The notes beneath the pieces are model-generated. The model made no database searches and was not told where the DNA came from. It saw only the letters and a list, made by a program, of their open reading frames with translations. Made by a program: the position numbers and the translations under genes. From Prorocentrum cordatum (lineage: Eukaryota > Sar > Dinophyceae > Prorocentrales > Prorocentraceae), in contig CAUYUJ010007224.1 of NCBI GenBank assembly GCA_963575745.1, forward strand, positions 1,036,234 through 1,100,233: a DNA stretch of 64,000 bases, written 5' to 3'. Shown in pieces: positions 1-9,788 of this stretch; within the stretch, counting starts at the first letter, position 1, and every line of letters begins with the position of its first letter.

Positions 1-639
1 TGAGGTCGATCGCGGAGGGCAGGTTCCAGCGCGCCCAGCTGAGGTGGGAGTCGGCAGGGGCGAAGGCGCCCATCCGCCCGCGCAAGCCCCCGCGGGCGCG
101 CCCTCGGAGCTCGAGGCTGGCCCGCCAGGCGGCCAGGCCGTCAAGGGCGCGCAGGGCGACCATCAAGACGCATCCGGGTTCGGCGAGGTTGAAGGCTGCA
201 TTGCGGAGCCAGCTGGCGCGGCGCATCGTCGAGTCGGAGAAGAGGCAGACGGAGGCCCCGCCAAGACGGAGGCGCTGGCTGCGGAGCGGGCGACCTTGAC
301 GGACCAGCTTGGGGACGACGCCCCGGACCTGGACCGGCTGCCCACGCAGGCTTCGCTGACCCCGAAGGGGGGGCGCCCGCTGGGCCAGGCTCATTCCGAG
401 CTCGTCCAGCTCGAAGGACCGCTGGGGCAGCCGGACGGAGCAAGTCGAATATTTGGTTCAAGCTGCCCACGAAGGAGGAGAAGTGTGCGGCGCGAGGCCG
501 CTCGACCAGGACTACGACGCGCCCCAGCAGGTGCCTTTCGGCAAGCAGGTGGAGGAGCACTACATCGGGGACGGCGGCACCAGCGACGACGGCGCCAGTC
601 AGGACCCCTACGAGGACCAGAAGGTCAACGGTTTCGTGG

Positions 640-1320
640 AGACGGAGCTGCCCGCCGCGGAGGTGGCCCAGGCCGCGAGTTGCTACGACAAGTCTACCGG
701 GTGATCACCAGGGGCCATCTCTGCAAGGCGTACGAAACCAGGACCTTGAAGAAGGGCAAGCACGGGCTCGCCACGGTGCACACCCTGGCGCGGGACATCT
801 TCACGGGGGAGAAGCTGAGGACATGCACCCGTCGTCGCACCACGTGGACTGCCCCTCTTTCCAGTTCTCGGAGTACAAGTTCCTGAGCGCGGATGGAGCG
901 CTTGGCCACGTGAAGTTGTTCCATGACAACGGCGACGTGAAGGAAGGCCTCTTTCTTCCGTCCGTGGCCCTGTCGGGCTGCGCGGCCAAAGAGGGCGAGG
1001 AACTCTCGGATGAGTTCCTGAAGTGGCAGGACGAAGGCGTGGACCAGAACATCGCGGTGCCGTCGGCCTGCGGCATGCAAAAGACCGTCGGCGCGAAGCT
1101 TGCCGCGACCGTGGAGCGCGACGACCTGCTCGACCAGCTCTTCACGGAGGCGAAGCAGAGCACCGACGAATGTCGCGGAGTCGGTGCGTCACGGGCCCGG
1201 TGCACGACGGACAACAAAGGGCGAATGCGCCTCCACGGCTTTCAGTGGCGCCTCCAGAGGCACAGGTGGGCTGAGCAGCAAGGACTACGCGCAGGTCCTG
1301 AAGACCATCGAGGAGAATGA
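640..1320 (+). pseudogene. eIF5A-like translation factor copy, frameshifted
   Basis: The frame through about 684-815 encodes LLRQVYRVITRGHLCKAYE, then KKGKHGLATVHTLARDIFTG. It aligns with the eIF5A N-terminal domain, including the K-x-G-K-H-G hypusination loop; the lysine that would be hypusinated is codon 758-760. The alignment continues in another frame from about 818 (EDMHPSSHHVD, then GALGHVKLFHDNGDVKEGL) into the C-terminal OB-fold, ending near 1110. One missing base near 815-818 separates the halves; adding one G restores the family motif FTGEKLED. A second frame change lies near 675-690, where upstream acidic sequence joins. eIF5A normally promotes peptide-bond formation and elongation at stalled ribosomes. 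About 70 extra residues follow the normal C terminus. It could be a decayed processed copy or a real gene with assembly indels; no SL is visible upstream. Confidence 0.6.
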
Positions 1321-1743
1321 CTGCCCCCGCGAGGGCCTTGCGCAGGTCGAGGGCTTCGACGCGCGGCTCAAGGAGGAGGCCTCGTCCTGCGCGCGACGCG
1401 CGTCGGGTGGCCCTGCGCGGCGCAGTACCTTCGAGGACCTCGCCAAGTTTTTGGGCGAGAGGGAAGACCAATTGCGAGGGATTGTCGGGGAGGGGTAGGC
1501 TCCAGACTGCGGGGTCCTGGTTGGGTCCCGTCTGACCTCTTGGTTTCGTCCTCCCTGGTTTGGGGCCTCGGTGGGCCGCTGGCCCCGTGGGCGAAGTGGG
1601 CGTTGGGGCTCGCCCGACCTTGGGCTTGCCGACCCGTCCCTCTCCCGGGGGTGGGCCTGCAATCGGGGGCCGCCCTCTCCTCGACTGCGTTTTGTGCCCG
1701 CTGCGGCGAGCAAAGCGTTCGTGGCCTTGAGGTAGTTTCCAAG

Positions 1744-1770
1744 TCTTCAAGTCTCTCTCTCTCTCTTTCT

Positions 1771-1806
<36 letters not shown>

Positions 1807-2108
1807 TCTGTCATGTTATGTCTCTCTCTTTCTTTGTTTGTTCCCCTCTCTCTCTCTCTCTCCCTCTCTCTCTCTGTATACATATACATATGTATAGCAA
1901 ACTTAATATATCTCTCGTGTTTTCTCTCTCTCTCTCTCTCTCTTTCTCTATGTCTCTCTCTCTCTCTCGTTTCCCCTCTCTCTCTGTTTCTTGGTGTTTC
2001 TCTCTCTCTCTCTCTCTATCTAGCTATTTTTATATACACCCTCTATCCCTCTCTCTCTCTCTCTCTTTTCTCCCCCTCTCTCTATCACTCTCCTCTCTCA
2101 ATGTCTCT
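1744..2108. repeat. (CT)n microsatellite
   Basis: About 365 bp of CT dinucleotides broken by short T-rich and TATA-like islands. Open frames across it, such as poly-Leu/Ser readings, are artefacts of the repeat. Confidence 0.95.
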
Positions 2109-2109
2109 C

Positions 2110-3773
2110 CTCTTGTCTCGCACCTCTTTCGCGCCGTGCCATCAGCACGCGAATAACTTGACTGATTCCTTGACCTCCACCTGACAAGGCGTCATTAGAT
2201 CGGAAGGCCTTGTTGGCATGAACACCCTCGGCGGCCCTTGGAACGAGGCGCCGAAGTATGACAAGGCCCAGGGTGCAGCCCTCGAGTACATGGACTCGAC
2301 CGAGGACGACGAAAGTCTTTTCATGGCGCAATACCCCTTCAAAAGTTGGGACCCACACGGCGGCCGTGTGCGTCGATGTGTTTTCTTTTGCATTTTGAGA
2401 ATGTTTCGGCTTAGTCCCAGGCGATCCCGAGCCATTTTGGGAACTCTCCGGGTTTTTCTGAAGCCACCAACGGACACCGCTAGAGCAGTATTGGTGACAA
2501 ACAAGAAGCACCAGAAAACCTAAGGTTTCCCCAGCACGATTGACCAGTTCTGATCGTTTTGCTGCAGTTTTCGTCGGCTCGTGGGGTTTTCCTGGGCCAT
2601 CTTGGAGCCGTTTGGGGCGGTGTTCGGCCGTCCTGAACTCTCAGGGTTTTCTCTAGGCCCTTCCAGGACGCTTCTGCAGGCGTCCTGCTCGCCTGGGGGA
2701 GCTTACGCAAGAATCCTGAGGCAACCTCGAAAGACCAGGGAACTGACGGACCCCCTTTCCCCCAGGTGTGGGTTTCGGTTTTGGTGCCGCCGCCCTACCA
2801 GTAGACAGCAGGAGTGCAATCGGAGGCTGACCCCTGCCACGAAGATGTTCGGTTCCCGTGGAAGCGATGCGGCCGCATTTTTTGCGGGCCCGCGCCCGTT
2901 AGGTATGGCCCAAAGCCGTTTTCATTGAAGGGTGGTTTGCAAAGCGTTTGTTTTGTTATCACCCCCCGACAGAAAGATGCCAACACTGGAGAAGCAAACG
3001 ACACGAAGCAAGAGACGGAACGAGAGAAGGAAAGAGAAGACATGTTGGCACCGCCAAGACAGGAGGCCGGGCGCCCTCCCAGGGGGCCGGCGGGTGCCAA
3101 CGTTGACCCTGTCTTGTGGCAGCTGCTCATGCTGAACTTCTACGTTGCGAACGTCTCTCCGAACGTTCCGGTGTGAGGGCGGGGGCGGTCGGAGGGCATA
3201 TTCGCCGTGGAGGAAGCGGACCCCGAGGGGTTTCGCCGTACTTATGTATCGCGGGCCATCCACGGGCCCCGGGATTGCCAGCAAAGGACCCGGGATGAAG
3301 AGTTGGTCCAGGGGAAGGGCCGCGGGGTCCAGGGCCCATTGCCTTCAGGACCCGTGCCCTTCGTGCGGAGGCGGGCGCCATCGTGTAGGGGGCGAGAGGC
3401 AGCCGCAGGAACGGGAAGACGCTGGTGGGCACGAGTGGCGGACAGGAGCAGACGCCGATCACAAAGGATGGCATGGACGCCAAGGGAATGCAAGAGGGTG
3501 AGGTTTGGAGGCTGCATGAGAAAGGCATATGTGCATTTCTTTCTTTACAGACTGATGCCTTCATGTATTTCTAGATTTGATAGAGAGAGATACACACATA
3601 ATATTCGTAGCCCCCCGCAGTTGCGGATAAGAGTGAGGGGGCGGCGAGGACGCCGTCAGACTGCGAGGCTCTGAAGAAGCCCGCCGCAGGCGCCTAGTTT
3701 TTTACAAATTATGCATGGAGCCCGCCGCAGGCGCCGATTTTTTCGTTAAAGCAATGTGAATCGATCGCAGGAT
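2110..3773. other. No recognisable gene
   Basis: Mixed-composition sequence. The best candidate exon is an ATG-initiated frame at 2218-2523 (+) starting MNTLGGPWNEAPKYDKAQGA, but it matches no family I recognise and then becomes basic and featureless. I see no convincing gene, RNA or repeat over the remainder. Confidence 0.5.
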
Positions 3774-4095
3774 GGGTCGCGGGTGGGTCGCGGGTGGGTC
3801 GCGGGTGGATCGCGGGTGGGTCGCGTATGGGTCGCGGGTGGGTCGCGGGTGGGTCGCGGGGTGGGTCGCGGGTGGGTCGCGTGGTGGGTCGCGGGGTGGG
3901 TCGCGGGGTGGGTCGCGGGTGGGTCGCGGGGTGGGTCGCGGGGTTGGTTCGTGGGGTGGGTTCGCCGGGTGGGTCGCAAGGTGGGTCGCGGGCGGGTCAC
4001 GGGGTGGGTCGCGGGTGGGTCGCGGGTGGGTCGCGGGTTGGGTCGCGGGGTGGGTCGCGGGGTGGGTCGCGGGGTGGGTTTCAGGGTGGGTCGCA
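3774..4095. repeat. GTGGGTCGCGG minisatellite
   Basis: About 30 tandem units of 10-12 bp (GGGTCGCGGGT and GGGTCGCGGGGT). The unit is not a fixed multiple of three, so all frames stay open and give false GWVAGG- or PRPTRDP-type proteins. Confidence 0.95.
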
Positions 4096-4106
4096 GGGGG
4101 TACGAC

Positions 4107-4128
4107 GACAACAAAAAACAACAAGAAG

Positions 4129-4165
<37 letters not shown>

Positions 4166-4222
4166 GCACCAACAACAACAGCAGCAACAGCAACAGCAAC
4201 AACAGCAACAACAACCGCAAAC

Positions 4223-4288
<66 letters not shown>

Positions 4289-4392
4289 ACAACAACAACA
4301 ACACCAGCAACAACAACAACAACAACACCACCAACAACAACAACCATAACAGCAATAACAGCAACAGCAGCAATAACAACAACGCAACAAGC
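4107..4392. repeat. (AAC)n microsatellite
   Basis: Roughly 285 bp of CAA/AAC trinucleotides with scattered CAG, CGA and ATA interruptions, directly following the GTGGGTCGCGG minisatellite. Poly-Gln, poly-Asn and poly-Thr open frames here are repeat artefacts. Confidence 0.95.
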
Positions 4393-4488
4393 AGAATCCT
4401 CACCACGGATCTCCACTAGAGCCACGCACCCAGGGGCAGTGAATGACCGTTCGGCCCCCTCACTCTGATATTTGTACATACATATATA

Positions 4489-4572
4489 CCTATCTTGCCT
4501 CGCCATAGACGGGTCGACGGGTCAGCCGTGCTGGGCTCCACGGGCCACCTGGGGCCGCGCCTGGGAGCGCCC
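4489..4572 (+). repeat. Dispersed repeat, copy 1 (partner at 32405-32492, inverted)
   Basis: About 84 bp starting TATCTTGCCTCGCCATAGAC and including ACGGGTCGACGGGTCAG. It recurs in reverse complement at 32405-32492 at roughly 80% identity by eye. Both copies lie against long (GGA)n/(CTC)n tracts. Confidence 0.75.
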
Positions 4573-4592
4573 TAGGCTGAGTGAGATAGCGA

Positions 4593-4915
4593 AAAGGAGG
4601 GGGAGGAGGAGGAGGAACAGGAGGAGGAGGAGGAGGAGGAGAAGGAAGAACAGGAGACTGAGGAGGAGGAGAAACAGGACTGAGAGGAGGAGGAGAAGGA
4701 GGAGGAGGGGGAGCAGGAGGAAGAGGAGGAGGAGGAGGATACGGAGGAGGAGGAAGATGAGGAGGACAAGGGGGTGCGGGGAGGAGGAGGAGGAGGAGGA
4801 GGAGGAGGAGGAGGAGGAGGAGGAGGAGGAGGAGTAGGAGGAGGAGGAGGAAAAGAGGAGGAGGAGGAGGAGGAAAAGGAGGAGGAGGAGGAGGAGAAGG
4901 AGGAGGAGCAGGAGG
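4593..4915. repeat. (GGA)n purine tract
   Basis: About 320 bp of nearly pure purine on the + strand, mostly GGA/GAG triplets with an uninterrupted run near 4780-4830. Candidate triplex-forming DNA. All open frames across it are low-complexity. Confidence 0.95.
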
Positions 4916-4959
4916 GGGACGACCGTCTGCTGCAGCCAATCTGGGCTGGACCCAGCCCT

Positions 4960-5300
4960 GCCGATGCTGCTGGTGCAGATGCAGATGGTAACGGTTATGA
5001 TGATGACGGTGATGGTAATGATGCCAACGATAATGGTGAGTGATGTGGTTGATGATTGTGGTGATGTCACTGTTGACCACCATGGTGTTCGTAATGCAGA
5101 CGGTCACGATGATGACGGTGATGTTGGCGTTGCTGGTGATGTTGAAGATGGTAATGTTGGTGAGGACGACGATGGTGGTGATGGTGATGCTGGTGATGGG
5201 TATACTGATGATTCTGACGAGTTGAGGCATACAAAGGGGAAGGATGACGAAGAGGAAAATACTGCACATGATCGGAGAGGGCATGATGATGAGAAGGAGG
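4960..5300. repeat. Degenerate (GAT)n tract
   Basis: Alternating GATGATGGT-like triplets interspersed with unique bases. Both the acidic + strand frames and the His-rich - strand frames look like repeat translation. Confidence 0.75.
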
Positions 5301-5480
5301 ACGATTAGGATGAGGAGGATAAGGACGAGGAGGAGGAGGAGGACGATCAGGAGAAAGGGCAGAAGGAGGAGGAGGATCAGGAGGAGACAGGGCGAGGCAA
5401 GGAGGAGGAAGAGGAGGGGGAGGAGGACGAGGAGGAGGAGGAGGAGGAGGAGCAGGAGGAGGAGGAGAAGGGAGGGAGGA
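5300..5480. repeat. (GGA)n purine tract
   Basis: Purine-rich GGA/GAC triplets continuing from the GAT tract. Followed at 5500-5930 by GC-rich sequence with CCTGGAGGTCCC-like short repeats and no recognisable gene. Confidence 0.85.
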
Positions 5481-5929
5481 AAGGATGTGGAGGCAAGCGA
5501 GGCGGGAGAGAGGGGGGGGAAGAAGGAAAAGAGCGTCCCAGGAGGTCCCTGGAGGTCCCACAAGGCCCCTGGAGGCCCCAGAAAGTCTCTGGAGGTTCCC
5601 CGAAGTATCCGCAAGATTCTGGACCAGAAGTTTCTTCTGGGGGCCCCCAGGGGGCCTGGGAGATCCCAAACTTCCAGAGCCCCAAAACCCCAATCATCAT
5701 CCTCATGTCCTCCCCCCGCAGGTGCCCCCCCCGCTCTCGGCAGGGGCCGGCCCTGGCGGCTGCCGCTGCCTGCCTGGCCCGGTCCAGCAGCAGGCCTCGG
5801 CCGCGGGCCGGGGTGGCCTAGGATGGGGGCAGGGAAACAAGAGAGATGGAGGGGGGGACTTGGACAGGTGGGGATCGGGGGGAGGGAGAGAGGGGCACGG
5901 GGAGGCGGGGCAGCATGGGGGACGAGGGA

Positions 5930-6105
5930 AAATGAAGAGGAAGGGGAGGAGGAGGAGGAGGCGGAGGAGGAGGAGGAGGAGGAGGAGGAGGAAAAGGAGG
6001 AGCATGAGGGGGAAGAGGAGGAGGGGGAGGAGGATAAGGACAAGTAGGATTAGGAGGTGGAGGAGGAGGAGGAGGAAGAGGAGGAGAAGGAGCAGGAGGA
6101 GGAAG
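5930..6105. repeat. (GGA)n purine tract
   Basis: GGA triplet tract between the GC-rich 5.5-5.9 kb segment and the 3' side of the methyltransferase gene. A short (ATCCTC)n run follows at 6180-6228. Confidence 0.9.
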
Positions 6106-6360
6106 GGGGCGCGAAATAGTTCTAAAGCCGTCCACCCATGGCTCTGGAAAGTCGCTTATGGAAGCTGAAACTGTCCCCACCATCCTCCTTGTCCTCATCC
6201 TCATCCTTATCCTCATCCTCATCCTGCCGATGTACGTGCAACTACCCCTAAAAGCAGCAAGGTCGAGAGATGCGCACGCATGCTTGTTCATGCCCTCCCA
6301 ACCCCATGATGTGATATCATCATCCCACCTCCATCAATATCCCAATCATATCTTGCGCCC

Positions 6361-7431
6361 TTAGCGCCTGGCACTGCGAAGCAGAGGAATCACATTCTTC
6401 AAAATGGCTTGCACCACAGTGATAGTCATTGCATTGCCAGCCAAGACACCTTTCTGGGTGCGGCTGAGCATCGAAAAATCAAATTCTTTATCACTCGAAC
6501 CCTGCAACCGGATGATCGACGAAATCGAAAGGAACCTCATCTGCTTCACATTGAAGTATGAGCGTGCGCTGCTGGCGTGAGATGCTGTGATGGTCGGGCA
6601 CTCTCCAATCCTGTAGCTGTTCGTGCGGCCGGAGGCGGCGTCCACGATGACATGGGTTCTAGTGATGTCTGGGCCATCCGGGTCATTGCAGATCTCCTTG
6701 ATGCATGCCCGGATTCGTTTCCCTGCCGACTTGCATACTTTGAGCTCCACCCCGCTGTCAAGGAAAGTAGATATCGGCGGCATCTTGACCTCGTCTGGCC
6801 ACTCGAAAGAGCCAGGTACATCATTGCGTACACATACAAAATATACGCGGGACCTGGACTGACAAACTCCATAGTTCTTGCTGTTCAGAATTTTGTGATG
6901 GACCTTGTAGCCGGCATTCTTGAGAACACGGAACAACATGTCACGAACATCCGAAAACGATTCATTCTTCATGAAGGCGGCAACGTTTTCAAGCATGACC
7001 ACTTTCGGCCGGTTCTTCTTGACATACGCGAGGATCTCACCGAGCACGTCTGCGCGCTCGTCGTTGGACCCCTGATGACGCCCCTCCATTGAATAGGGCT
7101 GGCAAGGGAAGCCAGCTGAGAAAATGTCACAGGTCGGGGCGGTCGTGCGGAACTCCCGGGAGTAGATGTCATCGAACCACATGCCGATGTCAAAGTTGCT
7201 CTCGCAGAAGAGCCTGGACGCCTTGGCCTTGTCACAGCCAAAGAGGTGCGTGCACGGCTCCTGTAAGTTGCGCAGCGCCTGGGCCTCTGCAGCCCACCCG
7301 GTGCAGACGCTGCCGACAGTCAGGGGTCGCACCGATGATGACGAACCAGCCTGGGGCACCGTCTTCTTGATGGTCTTCTGAGTCCGAGGAGCGGCAGCTG
7401 GCCTCTTGAACTTAGACGCCGTGGGCGGCAT
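6361..7431 (-). CDS. DNA (cytosine-5) methyltransferase
   Basis: Intronless 356-residue C5 methyltransferase, transferring a methyl group from AdoMet to cytosine C5 in DNA. Motifs appear in canonical order: I (VGSVCTGW) near residues 39-46; IV (GFPCQPYS) at 107-114 with catalytic Cys110; VI ENV at 148-150; VIII QSRSRVYFV at 191-199; a short target-recognition region at about 205-275; IX (RLQG preceded by MRFLSISSII) near 298-313; X (GNAMTITVV) near 332-340. I chose ATG 7431 because the longer upstream frame begins with GTG at 7566. No BAH, chromo or helicase domain is present, so it is a bare catalytic module. It lacks the CFT signature of TRDMT1/DNMT2. Dinoflagellate retrotransposons are known to have captured such enzymes, but no reverse transcriptase adjoins this one. 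The frame is intact, so the product is likely active. Confidence 0.93.
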   Translation of the reverse strand: MPPTASKFKRPAAAPRTQKTIKKTVPQAGSSSSVRPLTVGSVCTGWAAEAQALRNLQEPCTHLFGCDKAKASRLFCESNFDIGMWFDDIYSREFRTTAPTCDIFSAGFPCQPYSMEGRHQGSNDERADVLGEILAYVKKNRPKVVMLENVAAFMKNESFSDVRDMLFRVLKNAGYKVHHKILNSKNYGVCQSRSRVYFVCVRNDVPGSFEWPDEVKMPPISTFLDSGVELKVCKSAGKRIRACIKEICNDPDGPDITRTHVIVDAASGRTNSYRIGECPTITASHASSARSYFNVKQMRFLSISSIIRLQGSSDKEFDFSMLSRTQKGVLAGNAMTITVVQAILKNVIPLLRSARR

Positions 7432-7474
7432 GGCGGAGTGCCCAGGTGAGTGCCTGGCGGAGTGCCCAGGTGAG
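7431..7474. repeat. 24-bp direct repeat at the methyltransferase start
   Basis: TGGCGGAGTGCCCAGGTGAG occurs at 7431-7450 and again at 7455-7474. The 24-bp period keeps frame, so if translation began upstream it would encode a repeated SPGHSARH-type octapeptide just before the ATG. Confidence 0.9.
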
Positions 7475-7479
7475 GTTCC

Positions 7480-8135
7480 AGCAAGACTTTGAGCCCAACC
7501 AGCTACGGCTGTGTGGTGCCGTTTGTGACCAGGGGATCTGTTATGAGCTCTCCCGAACAAAAACACTCTTCTCCTATCTCTTCCAACAAGTCCCGGGAGC
7601 GGCGAGGTGCAGATGATGAGGGTGAAGAATTTACTTTACATCAGAGCGATGGGGGAGGGGCAGGGGAGTATGTGGAGGTGGAGAAGGAGAAGGAGGATGA
7701 TGAGCAGCAGGATGTGAAAGGATAGTTGGTTGAGGACCTTGGATGTTTAGAGCTACTTTCACTGTTCGGGGTTTGTTCCGCTCCTAAGTTGTTGGGTGGG
7801 CCCCCGGGGGTCTCGCCAGCGAGGCGCCAGACAGGGCCCAGGGTCTGTTGACTTACGTCATGCATCTTGAGCATCGTCGCTTACACCGCATATGTCGCAG
7901 CACATAACTCACGCCAAACAGCATGCGCATCATACCTTGCAGCTCGTACCACGTAGCCTTCACGACGTGGAGCGCACCAAGATACACCTCCTGCACGACA
8001 TCCTGCATTAAGGCATTACTGTTTGGGTTCCACGTTGGACCGAGCCCTCTGGGACGTTGAGGCGTGTTGGAATGCTTTCTGGCCATGCACTCCCCCCTCG
8101 CCATGAAGCTCATTGGGTATTCCGACGCCTCTGGC
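7480..8135. other. No recognisable gene
   Basis: Upstream of the methyltransferase. A short purine-rich run lies at 7640-7715. I see no conserved domain, SL or RNA gene. Confidence 0.5.
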
Positions 8136-8480
8136 GTTGTCCAATGTGTCCAAGATGCCCAGGCAAGCCTCCAAGGCCGCCAACATCAGCCAAGAGGCCT
8201 CCACAACAGCCTCAGGTGGCCCCCGAATTGCCCAATGCGGCCCCGAGGCGGCCCACGAGGCTTCCAAGATGGCCGAAGAGGGCTCCAAGAAAACTCTTTT
8301 TTTTCAAAGGGGATCCGCAGGCTTGTAGTTTCGAGCTCCCTGCAGCTCAAGAGAGCCCAACGAGCTCCCAAGACAACCTCAAGACGGCCCAGGAGGGCTC
8401 CAAGAGGGAAGAATAGGGCCCCGAGAAGGCCCAAAGAGGGGCCCCAAGAACTCGAGAGGCCTACGCAGGCCACTGGATCA
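8136..8480 (+). repeat. Degenerate CCCAAGAGGCC repeat island
   Basis: Irregular 10-12 bp units of the form CCAAGATGGCC/CCCAAGAGGCC, the same material that fills introns of genes A and B. CT-rich, unremarkable sequence follows to about 8690. Confidence 0.75.
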
Positions 8481-8689
8481 AGGAGGCTGGACAAGAAGGG
8501 TGGCTGGGCGAGCCCCAGGCCGCCCGCTGCTGCTGGCCTGCGCCATTGCCTGGCAGGCGGCGCCGCCTTCCTCTTTCCTTCCTTTTCTCCTTCCTTCCTC
8601 ATTCCTTCCATTCTCTCGGCCAAGCACCGATGGGCGGTCCTCCCTTGTCATCATTCAGTCCAAACCTCATCGCCCTCCTCCTCCCTCCT

Positions 8690-9784
8690 ATCACCATACT
8701 TGCCCTCGTCCTCCTGCCTCCTGCCTCCTCCCCCTCGTTATCATCATTCTCCTTGCGCCCCTTCACCACGGGGTTGCAATCCAACCGTGCGTACATTTTA
8801 ACACTCCTACGTTGATATGTCTTGGGGAGTGCGACCAAGACGATCTTGAAAAAAAACGGCGCCGGCACAGCACGGGGCGCTCGACGCTCGACAGCCAAAC
8901 GTTGTTAAACAGCTAGTCCCTGGCCAACGCCAGGCCAACGCTTGGGCCACGGCCGAGCACCGATCGTCGAGCTGGCAGCAAGAAGCGCGTGCGCCGCCAG
9001 TGCCTAGGCGAGCTCTAAACGCACCCCTGGTCCGAGAGTTCGCACGACAACTCAGCCGCCGCCATCGCAATAACATCAAACCTCACATCATGACCTGATA
9101 TGTCTCTATGCTTGTGCGGTATGAGTTCTATTGCTAGGCGGTGGCGTCGACCAGAGCCCGTAAGGGCCTGATAAACACGTCATCGCATCCTACCTAGAGT
9201 GTCAGACCAGGGGTTCACTCCTCACTCTCCCCCTCACTCGTACCATCACACTTGCCCTCGGCATCCTGCCTCCTGCTTTCCTCCTCATTATCATCGTCTT
9301 CCTCGCGCCCCTTCACCACGAGATCACAATCCAATGGCGCATCCACTTGAACATTCCTACATTTGCTATGTCGCGAGGAGTGCGACCGAGACGACTGGCA
9401 AAAAACAGCGCCAGCACAACGCGGGCGGGGCGCCCGAGCTCAAAACTCGACAGCCAAACGTTGTTAAACAGCTAGTCCCTGGCCAACGCCAGGCCAACGC
9501 TACGGCGGAGCGCCGAATGTCAAACTGCAGACAAGCCTGACATGGCCACGCAAGTGGCTGTCGATTCCTTCCCCACTGGCAGCAAGAAGCGCGTGCGCCA
9601 CCAGTGCCACAGCGAGGTTTAAACGCATCCCTGGTCCGAGACTTTGCGTGACAACTCAGCCACCGCCATCGCAATAACATCAAACCTCAAATCATGATCT
9701 GACATGTCTCTATGCTTTTGTGGTATGAGTTTTATTGCTAGGCATTGGCGTCGTCATCGCATCACACCTAGAGTGTCAGACCCG
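8690..9784. repeat. Tandem duplication of ~550-575 bp
   Basis: Copy 1 runs about 8690-9210 and copy 2 about 9240-9784. Shared blocks include AGCCAAACGTTGTTAAACAG, GGCAGCAAGAAGCGCGTGCG and CCTAGAGTGTCAGACC. Copy 2 has an extra ~55 bp near 9520-9575. The right end of each copy resembles the sequence around the gene A stop codon, so the duplicated unit looks like gene A 3' flank. Confidence 0.85.
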
Positions 9785-9788
9785 GGGC

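Noticed and set aside
4081-6043. Poly-Leu, poly-Val, poly-Glu and poly-Ser proteins
   Set aside because: Direct translations of (AAC)n and (GGA)n/(CTC)n microsatellites.
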